Shown in pieces: positions 1-4,718 of a DNA stretch of 6,544 nucleotides. Made by a program: the position numbers and the translations under genes. The notes under the pieces are model-generated. The model worked only from the letters and a program-made list of their open reading frames with translations. It made no database searches and was not told where the DNA came from. The stretch comes from Treponema sp. Lineage in GTDB: Bacteria > Spirochaetota > Spirochaetia > Treponematales > Breznakiellaceae. The stretch's first letter is position 1. Every line of letters begins with the position of its first letter. The stretch lies in contig JAITHH010000187.1 of the NCBI GenBank assembly GCA_031280065.1, positions 1-6,544 on the forward strand, written 5' to 3'.

Positions 1-159
1 AACCGCAGGGCAGAGCCCTGCGGTACAAAGCTGCGTCCTAATGAACAGATGTATCTCTCCCTCCGGTTTCACGCGGAACAGACTGGGGAGCAATGGGTAT
101 CGTCGTACCGAAGATACACTATGCGGAGTTTTCAGCTGCTCTGGGGCAGCCCGCCATAA
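1..159 (+). CDS. Possible C-terminal end of a gene entering from the left
   Basis: Frame 1 is open from the first base to a TAA at 157-159, giving 52 residues with no obligatory start inside the window. From about residue 11 it looks protein-like: LRPNEQMYLSLRFHAEQTG, then a Trp/Tyr/Arg-rich stretch ending FQLLWGSPP. Codons resemble those of the genes downstream (CTC, CTG, TTC/TTT, CGG, GCG). No family is recognised. Against it, the perfect palindrome at 2-24 lies in this frame, and the in-frame ATG at 49 has no ribosome binding site, so it only makes sense as the tail of a longer gene. Two other short frames overlap it (93-302 on +, 119-247 on -), and at most one of the three is likely real. 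Confidence 0.3.
   Translation, partial: NRRAEPCGTKLRPNEQMYLSLRFHAEQTGEQWVSSYRRYTMRSFQLLWGSPP
2..24. repeat. Perfect GC-rich hairpin
   Basis: ACCGCAGGGC (2-11) and GCCCTGCGGT (15-24) are exact reverse complements around a three-base AGA loop, giving a 10-bp stem. No T-run follows on either strand, so it is not a typical intrinsic terminator. It may be a small dispersed intergenic palindrome or the terminator-like end of an upstream unit, but only one copy is visible here. It lies inside a reading frame that is open from base 1, so it could also be coincidental structure within coding sequence. Confidence 0.6.
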
Positions 160-305
160 CTATGATGAATGACAACGCCGCCATTCCTGATTTTGCAGCT
201 AGAGTCACAGCCCTGCCCAGGGAAGTTCTACTTGATTCAATTTCCATGCCGGCCCCTTCCATTTTTACAACTCAAAGATATACTTATAGAAGTAAGAGGT
301 AAATC
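160..305. other. Gene-poor stretch before the cupin gene
   Basis: No recognisable gene lies here. Two weak frames cross it: 93-302 on +, with a GGGGAG only two bases before its ATG, and a 42-codon frame on the minus strand (247 down to 119) that resembles a tiny lipoprotein signal peptide. The 3' end holds upstream signals for the cupin gene: TATACT at 279-284 is a possible -10 box with only a poor -35 (CTTCCA, 256-261), and GAGGT at 296-300 is its ribosome binding site. Confidence 0.4.
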
Positions 306-647
306 ATGGTTATTCACCGGAACGAAATGACGACCGAGCGGAAAGAGAATATGCGGGGCGGGGAAGGAGCGGCAATCCTAACCCACTTTAGCGGCGGCGG
401 AGTACAGCATACACGGCTGGCAGCGGAATTGAGCCTGCCTCCGGGGGCGTCCATCGGCTATCATCAGCATACGGACGAGACAGAGTACTTTGTATTCCTG
501 GAGGGGAGCGGTGTGGTGAACGACAACGGCGAGGAAGTCCCGGTTCAAAAGGGCGACGTGATGATCACCGGCGGCGGTGCTTCTCATGCGGTCAAAAACA
601 CGAGCGCCGTCCCTCTTGTATTCAACGCCTTTATCATCACCTATTGA
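306..647 (+). CDS. Small single-domain cupin protein
   Basis: This 113-residue protein is a complete single cupin barrel (Cupin_2 type). Cupin motif 1 is seen as GASIGYHQHTDETEYFVFLEG: His53, His55 and Glu60 (or Glu58) would bind the metal, followed by the usual hydrophobic strand and LEGSG turn. Motif 2 is GDVMITGGGASHAVKN, with His94 as the last metal ligand and Asn98. Known members bind a divalent metal and may be sugar isomerases, dioxygenases or ligand sensors, so the substrate cannot be read from sequence. No signal peptide is present, so it should be cytoplasmic. The start is supported by GAGGT five bases upstream. It appears monocistronic and converges with the gene ending at 675, only 27 bp away with no clear terminator between them. 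Confidence 0.88.
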   Translation: MVIHRNEMTTERKENMRGGEGAAILTHFSGGGVQHTRLAAELSLPPGASIGYHQHTDETEYFVFLEGSGVVNDNGEEVPVQKGDVMITGGGASHAVKNTSAVPLVFNAFIITY

Positions 648-674
648 GAGGTATGGAGAGTTCCGAGGCAAGAT

Positions 675-1103
675 TCATTGGCGAAGTTCCTGCTGAGTCA
701 AATGCCTCTTTTTAACCGGGCGAAAAACCTGGGTAACTATTGCTTCGTCCTCGAAAAGATACCGTACATACAAGACAGGTTCCAGAATATGACGTTCCCA
801 TAGGCTGTCCTTTTGTAGTTCTATCGCCACGTACAGCCACGCCGCCTGGTCAAGATACTCCCGCCGTTGGGTAAAAAGATACTCCCCAGCAGGTATGTGT
901 ACAGGCCTCTGATGCTGGCCTGCCAGATACACCGCCGTGTTAGGTTCGATACTTTGAGCCTCCCCGGGGTCCAGCCTGAAAGACAGAATGACCTCGCCCA
1001 GTGAAGAACAGTATGCTGGGGACGATTCTGTCTCAAGGACGGGCGCGTCAGGCGCTTCTAGCGTTGCGCCAAGATACAATCTCATAACCGCGTTACATTC
1101 CAT
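675..1103 (-). CDS. Unrecognised 142-residue cytoplasmic protein
   Basis: I do not recognise a family. The protein has no signal peptide or membrane segment. It is rich in alternating hydrophobic and polar stretches suggestive of beta structure (for example VILSFRLDPGEA near residues 38-49, TAVYLAG near 56-62 and WLYVAIEL near 89-96), and ends with a basic, glutamine-rich tail (RPVKKRHLTQQELRQ). The reading frame is clean over 142 codons and codon use matches the window. The start is uncertain: ATG at 1103 has no ribosome binding site, and the next in-frame ATG (Met7, 1085) begins MRLYLGATLEAPDAP, a more natural N-terminus, with only GGAA 14 bases upstream. The gene is divergent from the lipoprotein gene (75 bp between starts) and convergent with the cupin gene. 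Confidence 0.65.
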   Translation of the reverse strand: MECNAVMRLYLGATLEAPDAPVLETESSPAYCSSLGEVILSFRLDPGEAQSIEPNTAVYLAGQHQRPVHIPAGEYLFTQRREYLDQAAWLYVAIELQKDSLWERHILEPVLYVRYLFEDEAIVTQVFRPVKKRHLTQQELRQ

Positions 1104-1108
1104 GCTTT

Positions 1109-1137
1109 TTTATACACTTTTTTGCTTTCCGATTGAA
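1109..1137 (-). promoter_or_regulatory. Candidate sigma-70 promoter of the 142-residue gene
   Basis: On the minus strand TTCAAT (-35, weak), a 17-base spacer and TATAAA (-10, forward 1109-1114, five of six consensus positions) are correctly spaced. Transcription would begin near 1102, essentially at the first ATG (1103). The message would therefore be leaderless from that ATG or have a leader of about 17 nt if Met7 is the start. This is a match by eye to consensus only. Confidence 0.4.
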
Positions 1138-1178
1138 GCATAGTTCATGTCCGAGCCGTTCTATATATGGAGGCTACT

Positions 1179-2201
1179 ATGAAACAGAAATTTCGTTTGA
1201 TGGCGTGGATCGGAGGGCTGGCGGCGCTGCTCGTTTCAGCCTGCGCCTGTTCTCCAGAGACGGCGCTTCAACGTGTGCTGGGGGGCAGCGCCGAAGCGCC
1301 GGTGTTTATCTCCTGTAAAGCGGTATCCGCCACAGAGATCAGCTTCCGGTTTTCCCTACCGGTAAGAGTCAAAAGCCTGGTATTTGATCCACCCCTGGAG
1401 GCGGAACTGGTCAGCGAAGGAGCGCAAGTGAGGGTCAGGCTGCACATCCCGCTAGAAGGGGGAAGGAAAGTAACGGCTGACATGCTCGTAGAGGATGAAC
1501 ATGGGAATACTCTTGCCGTGCTGGTTCCGTTCAGAACCAAGAACGACCGGGTACCCGCGCTGCTCATTACGGAAGTCCGCACCGAGTATGCCAAACCCAA
1601 GGCGGAATTCGTGGAGCTGAAAACGTTCAGCGCGGGAAACCTGGGAGCGGTCCGGCTCTTTATCGCCGGAGCCGGTATGGACACGCCGGTATTTGAGTTC
1701 CCGCCTGTGGAAGTCCGCGCCGGTGAGTACATTGTCATTCATCTGCGTAATCTGCACGAGGGGCTTGATGAGATCGGCGAGAACCTGGAGGCAACCCCAT
1801 ATACCAAAGACAACGAGGCGCTTGCAGAGGCCCGTGACTTCTGGGTTCCCGGCTCAAAAAAGCTGCTGCGAAAAACCGACGCGGTAATGGTAATAGATCA
1901 GGACGACCGGATACTTGACGGACTGCTTTTGAGCGAAAATCCCGACCCCTGGTGGAAAGATGAAAAGATGGTCATGGCGGCGGAGATGCTGACCGCCCAG
2001 GGGGCCTGGGAGTCCGCTGGCGCGAAGGTCCCCGGCCCTGCCGACGCGGTATTCAGCGCCCGCACCACCACCACCCGGTCTATCTGCCGGGACGAAACAG
2101 GTACGGACACCGGCAGCTCCGCCGACTGGTATATCACCGCATCCAGCAACGCCACGCCGGGCAAAGTAAATAGCATTAAACGCTATATACCGAAGGAATA
2201 G
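1179..2201 (+). CDS. Lipoprotein with a lamin-tail-like (LTD) domain
   Basis: This 340-residue predicted lipoprotein starts at the ATG at 1179, because GGAGG (1169-1173) lies five bases before it; an in-frame ATG at 1167 overlaps that site. The signal peptide has a basic start (MKQKFR), a hydrophobic core and the lipobox LVSAC, with Cys22 the predicted lipidated residue. Residues 41-125 look like an immunoglobulin-like (Big/SbsA-type) beta domain ending in DEHGNTLAVLVPFRT. From about 127 a lamin-tail-like fold is suggested by ALLITEVRTEYAKPKAEFVEL, a DILDG-like segment (DDRILDGLL) and the closing WYITASSNATPGKVN, typical of the end of LTD domains. LTD domains occur in secreted or surface proteins, often next to nucleases, but no nuclease motif is seen here. 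A surface or periplasmic structural or binding role is inferred. The 97-bp palindromic element follows nine bases after the stop. Confidence 0.8.
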   Translation: MKQKFRLMAWIGGLAALLVSACACSPETALQRVLGGSAEAPVFISCKAVSATEISFRFSLPVRVKSLVFDPPLEAELVSEGAQVRVRLHIPLEGGRKVTADMLVEDEHGNTLAVLVPFRTKNDRVPALLITEVRTEYAKPKAEFVELKTFSAGNLGAVRLFIAGAGMDTPVFEFPPVEVRAGEYIVIHLRNLHEGLDEIGENLEATPYTKDNEALAEARDFWVPGSKKLLRKTDAVMVIDQDDRILDGLLLSENPDPWWKDEKMVMAAEMLTAQGAWESAGAKVPGPADAVFSARTTTTRSICRDETGTDTGSSADWYITASSNATPGKVNSIKRYIPKE

Positions 2202-2210
2202 CGCACCAGA

Positions 2211-2307
2211 GGAAACACTGATTTATGTACCATACTCAAAAGAGCCCGCAGATTACGCTGATTGCGAACCTGCGGTTCGATTCTCGATTGAATAAATCAG
2301 TGTTTCC
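2211..2307. repeat. 97-bp palindromic (MITE-like) intergenic element
   Basis: GGAAACACTGATTTAT (2211-2226) and ATAAATCAGTGTTTCC (2292-2307) are perfect 16-base inverted repeats enclosing 65 bases. Inside lie CGAACC-TGC-GGTTCG (2265-2279), a second possible pairing CCGCAG/CTGCGG (2246-2251 with 2270-2275), and the semi-repeated string GATTACGCTGATTGCG. The element fills almost the whole gap between the convergent lipoprotein and thioredoxin genes and directly touches the trxA stop codon (2308-2310). No target duplication is visible at its edges. It may act as a two-way transcription stop, or be a non-autonomous dispersed repeat. Confidence 0.7.
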
Positions 2308-2634
2308 CTAGCCGGTTAAGTTCTGGAACATATTTTCGATGTCGTTTTTGGGTGCGGCTCCAACCTGCTGACGGACAATAGCCCCATCTTTGTAGAGTAT
2401 CAGGGTGGGGATAGACACGACATTGTGCCGCCCCGCCAGCTCATTCTGCTCGTCTACATTGACTTTCCCGATTTTAACGCGGTCCTGGTATTCTTCCGCC
2501 AGCTTTTCCAGCAGCGGGCTTATCGCCTTACAGGGCCTGCACCATTCAGCCCAAAAATCCACCAGCACCGGGATAGAAGACCGCAGTACCTCGTCCTCAA
2601 AGTTCTCTTTTGTGATGATAACTTCTCCGCTCAT
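2308..2634 (-). CDS. trxA: Thioredoxin with WCRPC active site
   Basis: A full-length 108-residue thioredoxin, the cytoplasmic dithiol reductant that recycles ribonucleotide reductase, methionine sulfoxide reductase and peroxiredoxins using electrons from thioredoxin reductase. The fold is complete: VLVDFWAEWCRPCKAISPLLEKLA carries the redox pair Cys32 and Cys35 with Trp31 before them, Asp26 is the buried acid, and the cis-proline loop is SIPTLILYKDG (Pro76). The first residue between the cysteines is Arg rather than the usual Gly, which may alter redox potential or partner choice. GGAGG (forward 2646-2650) lies 11 bases before the ATG, somewhat far. The gene stands alone; no trxB is in the window. 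It converges with the lipoprotein gene and is divergent from infC. A specialised thioredoxin-like protein is possible, but length and motifs fit TrxA. Confidence 0.92.
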   Translation of the reverse strand: MSGEVIITKENFEDEVLRSSIPVLVDFWAEWCRPCKAISPLLEKLAEEYQDRVKIGKVNVDEQNELAGRHNVVSIPTLILYKDGAIVRQQVGAAPKNDIENMFQNLTG

Positions 2635-2794
2635 GAGATTCCGTTCCTCCGCTTCATACTATTAAGATAAGACCCTAAGGCCCCGCTATTTATGCTAATT
2701 GCTGCCAAACGAATATACAATATCCGCGGAACGGCAATTCAAAATTACTATAGGAAAAAAGACAATCCAAAGGATTTATTGGGGGACCTGTCTG

Positions 2795-2839
2795 CGGTAA
2801 GAATGGAACCTCTCCGGAGGGTTCCCTCCGTTTTTACCG
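2795..2839 (+). promoter_or_regulatory. Candidate attenuator: terminator and competing antiterminator hairpins
   Basis: CGGAGGG (2815-2821) pairs with CCCTCCG (2824-2830), effectively a six-pair stem with a GTTC loop, and is followed at once by TTTTT (2831-2835), a canonical intrinsic terminator on +. The same bases can instead form GGAACC (2805-2810) with GGTTCC (2820-2825), extended outward by CGGTAAGAAT (2795-2804) pairing with GTTTTTACCG (2830-2839), which buries the U-run. The longer form needs two G-U pairs (2801-2833 and 2804-2830), which work only in RNA read from +. The two folds are mutually exclusive, as in attenuators. It could equally be the end of a small RNA started upstream. 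Confidence 0.55.
2815..2835 (+). terminator. Rho-independent terminator within the trxA-infC gap
   Basis: A compact GC stem (CGGAGG-GTTC-CCTCCG) is followed directly by five T residues. It reads only on + because no T-run follows on the minus strand. No gene ends just before it, since trxA runs the other way, so it must act on a leader or small RNA begun within about 2690-2790. Confidence 0.6.
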
Positions 2840-2898
2840 TAAATATGAGCACAAATGCGGAAGTGAGCCGGGGGCATGGGCCTTGAAACCAGACCGCT

Positions 2899-2978
2899 AC
2901 TGCGGGCAGCCCCAAGCGTCTTTTCAGACGAGAGGGAACGCCAAAGGAGGTACATCAGGGGCGCCCAGAGCAGGCAGT
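2899..2978 (+). ncRNA. Candidate structured RNA domain with exposed Shine-Dalgarno-like loop
   Basis: ACTGC (2899-2903) pairs with GCAGT (2974-2978), GGGC (2904-2907) with GCCC (2963-2966), and GCCCC (2909-2913) with GGGGC (2958-2962): 14 Watson-Crick pairs with a one-base bulge on the left arm and a seven-base bulge on the right. The 44-base loop contains the hairpin CGTCT-TTTC-AGACG (2917-2930) and AAAGGAGGT (2943-2951), a perfect complement to the 3' end of 16S rRNA with no start codon in range. No known RNA family is recognised. The strand is inferred from the neighbouring structure, and it could be part of a long infC leader rather than a separate RNA. Confidence 0.35.
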
Positions 2979-3028
2979 AGAAACTCATGGGGCCAGCCTA
3001 ACACGAGCAGCGGACGAAGAAAAGAGGC

Positions 3029-3057
3029 TAGACATAAGCCGCTCATTCGGTTATAGT
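3029..3057 (+). promoter_or_regulatory. Sigma-70-type promoter for the infC operon
   Basis: TAGACA (3029-3034) and TATAGT (3052-3057) each match five of six consensus bases and are separated by exactly 17 bases. Initiation near 3064 would give a leader of about 47 nt that begins just before the hairpin at 3068-3094. This is the best promoter match in the window and is positioned to drive the gene run that begins with infC. Confidence 0.65.
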
Positions 3058-3067
3058 AGATATGAAT

Positions 3068-3094
3068 TCCCGGTTATGCCCTGCTAAACCGGGA
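3068..3094 (+). promoter_or_regulatory. Leader hairpin immediately upstream of the infC ribosome binding site
   Basis: TCCCGGTT (3068-3075) pairs with AACCGGGA (3087-3094) around an 11-base loop. It ends six bases before AGGAGGT (3101-3107). In the predicted transcript it forms almost the entire 5' leader. Known autoregulators of this operon type are L20 (a ribosomal-protein repressor binding leader RNA in E. coli and B. subtilis) and IF3 itself. Whether either binds here is inference; the hairpin could also just protect the 5' end. Confidence 0.5.
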
Positions 3095-3110
3095 TTTGCG
3101 AGGAGGTCAG

Positions 3111-3626
3111 TTGGCGGAGAGGGATTTACGGATAAACGAACAGATTCGGGTGCGGGAGGTTCGCCTCATTCAGGATGGGGGGGAACAGCAGGTGATTTCT
3201 ACCGCCGCAGCCCTTGGATTAGCCCGGGAACAGGGTCTTGATCTGGTGGAGGTTGCCCCGCAGGCAGCGCCGCCGGTCGTCAAGATCATGGATTATGGCA
3301 AGTACAAATTCGAAAACGAAAAGAAAGTCCGGGATTCAAAGAAAAAGCAGAAACTCTTGAAGTTAAAAGAAATCAGGATGCAGCCGAAGATCGATGATCA
3401 TGACCTGGATTTTAAGTCGAAGCATGTACGGGAATTTCTTGCCGAAGGGAATAAGGTCAAGGTAACGGTCCGTTTCAGAGGCCGGGAGCTTGCCCATACC
3501 GAATTAGGACTTGATGTCCTCAAAGATGTTCTCAAGCGGATCGAGGGGGAGTATGTGATGGACAAAGCGCCCGCAATGGAGGGCCGGTTTATGTCCATGG
3601 TACTGAGCCCCAAGTCAAAGAAGTGA
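3111..3626 (+). CDS. infC: Translation initiation factor IF-3 with TTG start
   Basis: IF3 binds the 30S subunit, prevents premature 50S joining and proofreads the start codon and initiator tRNA. The chosen start gives 171 residues beginning [20 protein letters not shown], the normal IF3 N-terminus. The N-domain signature [15 protein letters not shown] lies at residues 58-72, the lysine-rich interdomain helix at 73-88, and the C-domain includes [13 protein letters not shown] (117-129) and ends [11 protein letters not shown]. The start is TTG at 3111, preceded by AGGAGGT (3101-3107) with rather short spacing; an upstream in-frame TTG at 3096 would place the ribosome site inside the gene. A non-AUG start fits the known autocontrol of infC, where IF3 discriminates against rare start codons (AUU in E. 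coli). infC heads the operon, and the rpmI ribosome site overlaps its stop. Confidence 0.95.
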   Translation: MAERDLRINEQIRVREVRLIQDGGEQQVISTAAALGLAREQGLDLVEVAPQAAPPVVKIMDYGKYKFENEKKVRDSKKKQKLLKLKEIRMQPKIDDHDLDFKSKHVREFLAEGNKVKVTVRFRGRELAHTELGLDVLKDVLKRIEGEYVMDKAPAMEGRFMSMVLSPKSKK

Positions 3627-3634
3627 GGTTTGTG

Positions 3635-3835
3635 ATGCCAAAGATGAAAACAAAAAAGAGCGCCGCCAAACGGTTCTCTTTTACTGGATCGGGGAAGGTG
3701 AAGTATAAAAAACAGAACCTTCGTCATATTCTTACCAAAAAATCCAGCAAGCGGAAGCGGAATCTCCGTCACGCCGGTATTCTGTCCAGTGACAACGTAC
3801 CGGTTATCAGAAAACGCTTGCTGCCGTACGGATAG
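3635..3835 (+). CDS. rpmI: 50S ribosomal protein bL35
   Basis: A 66-residue, strongly basic protein of normal bL35 length, part of the large ribosomal subunit. The typical N-terminus [20 protein letters not shown], the [25 protein letters not shown] core and the closing [10 protein letters not shown] are all present. The start is ATG at 3635; GAGG at 3625-3628, spanning the infC TGA, lies six bases before it, so translation is probably coupled to infC. In-frame GTGs at 3623 and 3632 are less likely because bL35 proteins begin MPK. rplT follows after nine bases. Confidence 0.95.
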   Translation: MPKMKTKKSAAKRFSFTGSGKVKYKKQNLRHILTKKSSKRKRNLRHAGILSSDNVPVIRKRLLPYG

Positions 3836-3844
3836 GAGTTTTTT

Positions 3845-4204
3845 ATGTCAAGAGCAGTTGACGGTTCCAAAAGAAAGAACCACCGCAAAAAGATTCTCAA
3901 GCTGGCGAAAGGCTATTGGGGCCGCAGACATTCGAACTATAAGACCGCCAAGGACGCGGTTACCAAGGGCCTGTTCTACGCCTACCGGGACCGGAAGGAC
4001 CGCAAAGGGGACTTCCGCCGGATATGGATCATCAGGATCAACGCCGCCTGCCGCGCCGAGGGCATTTCGTACTCCCGTTTTATCGCGGGCCTTACCAAAG
4101 CGGGAATCGCAATCAACCGGAAGGCCCTGGCCAACCTCGCCATTGAAGACGCCGGGGCTTTTAAGACCGTAGCGGATCAGGCAAAAGCCGCATTGGGGGC
4201 TTAG
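3845..4204 (+). CDS. rplT: 50S ribosomal protein bL20
   Basis: A 119-residue bL20, an early 23S rRNA-binding assembly protein of the large subunit and, in E. coli and B. subtilis, the translational or transcriptional repressor of this operon. The long basic N-terminal extension (about residues 1-60, with KILKLAKGYWGRRHSNYKTAKDAV) and the globular C-domain (RIWIIRINAACRAEGISYSRFIAGL, then NRKALANLAIEDAGAF) align along the whole length with E. coli L20. The start is fixed by AGGAG (3834-3838) overlapping the rpmI stop, six T's before the ATG. The next gene starts one base after the TAG stop, implying coupled translation. Confidence 0.96.
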   Translation: MSRAVDGSKRKNHRKKILKLAKGYWGRRHSNYKTAKDAVTKGLFYAYRDRKDRKGDFRRIWIIRINAACRAEGISYSRFIAGLTKAGIAINRKALANLAIEDAGAFKTVADQAKAALGA

Positions 4205-4205
4205 T

Positions 4206-4709
4206 ATGGTAAGTCTTGAGCAAGTCCAGCTCTTGGAAACAAAGGTCGTCAAGGTAATTGAGCATGTTGACCGGGTTACCGGAGAAAATACCCTGCTCAA
4301 GACCAAGCTGGAAGACTATCAGCGGCGGATAGACGAGCTGGAAGTCCTTATCCAGCGCTTCAGGGAAGAGCAGAACCGCATCGAAGACGGAATACTCGCC
4401 GCTCTTGACCGGCTTAACCAGTTCGAGGCGGCGGTGTCCAAGAGCCTGCCCCGCCGGGAGGAATTCCCCCCGCTTGATGACGGCAGCGCCGCGCCGGAAG
4501 AACCGTCCCCGGAGCCGGAAGAATTGCCCGGCGGCGGGGACGCTATGCCCGATGGCGGGGCGGAAATGAACGCTCCCGCAGGGGATGAGTCCGATGACGA
4601 CATCATCTTCGCGTCCGAAGGGGATGATGAAGCGCCTTCCGAAGAAGATGAGCAAATCCAGGGGACGATTCCCGCTGAAAATCAGCCTGCGGAACTCGAC
4701 ATTTTTTAA
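4206..4709 (+). CDS. ZapB-like coiled-coil protein with acidic tail, probable division partner of ZapA
   Basis: A 167-residue protein in two parts. Residues about 3-75 form a continuous predicted coiled coil (SLEQVQLLETKVVKVIEHVDR, then NTLLKTKLEDYQRRIDELEVLIQRF), similar in style to ZapB and other short coiled-coil cell-division proteins. Residues about 84-162 are low complexity, rich in Glu, Asp, Pro and Gly and probably disordered. The tail holds DDIIF (131-135), and the protein ends in LDIF (164-167), so an acidic D-I-(I)-F string occurs twice. There is no signal peptide or membrane segment. ATG is one base after the rplT stop with only a GGGGG (4195-4199) as ribosome site, so coupling to rplT is likely. 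zapA follows nine bases after the stop. ZapA and ZapB are Z-ring partners in other bacteria; the ZapB assignment here rests on context and coiled coil rather than clear homology. Confidence 0.8.
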   Translation: MVSLEQVQLLETKVVKVIEHVDRVTGENTLLKTKLEDYQRRIDELEVLIQRFREEQNRIEDGILAALDRLNQFEAAVSKSLPRREEFPPLDDGSAAPEEPSPEPEELPGGGDAMPDGGAEMNAPAGDESDDDIIFASEGDDEAPSEEDEQIQGTIPAENQPAELDIF

Positions 4710-4718
4710 GGAGCGGAT

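Larger units (their letters stand above)
2635..3110. other. Long trxA-infC intergenic region with RNA-like structure
   Basis: These 476 bp hold no convincing gene. From the left they contain the trxA ribosome site, an AT-rich stretch (2690-2765) with a TATACAAT string (2714-2721), the hairpin pair at 2795-2839, a 14-bp long-range stem at 2899-2978, a short stem AGCCT/AGGCT (2995-2999 with 3024-3028), the infC promoter (3029-3057) and the infC leader hairpin (3068-3094). Two short frames (2692-2886 on + and 2776-2988 on -) cross these structures, lack ribosome binding sites and resemble no family. Confidence 0.7.

Noticed and set aside
93..302. 69-residue plus-strand frame just before the cupin gene
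   Set aside because: The purine string lies only two bases before the ATG, no family is recognised, and it overlaps the more protein-like frame 1-159. It cannot be excluded, but I do not support it as a gene.
2795..2840. T-box leader (TGGAACC before a terminator)
   Set aside because: There is no AGGGTGGNACCGCG core, no room for a specifier domain, and no aminoacyl-tRNA or amino-acid gene downstream.
2692..2886. 64-residue plus-strand frame
   Set aside because: It has no ribosome binding site, contains an intrinsic terminator, and its composition is not protein-like.
2776..2988. 70-residue minus-strand frame starting MSFYCLLWAPLMYLLW
   Set aside because: It has no ribosome binding site and no family, and it runs straight through both predicted RNA structures.
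2870..2990. Cobalamin riboswitch (CCGCTACTGCGG resembles the CCGCNACTG box, with TTGAAACC before it)
   Set aside because: The spacing between the two boxes is far too short, no GCCAG...ACCTGCC element follows, and no B12-related gene is downstream.
2840..3028. Known housekeeping RNA (6S, tmRNA, RNase P RNA, SRP RNA)
   Set aside because: I looked for the conserved cores, such as the RNase P P4 strings, the SRP tip loop and the tmRNA acceptor end, and found none. A covariance search would be needed to be sure.
3096..3110. Upstream TTG start for infC, adding five residues
   Set aside because: It would place AGGAGGT inside the gene, and IF3 homologues begin at the MAERDLRIN position.
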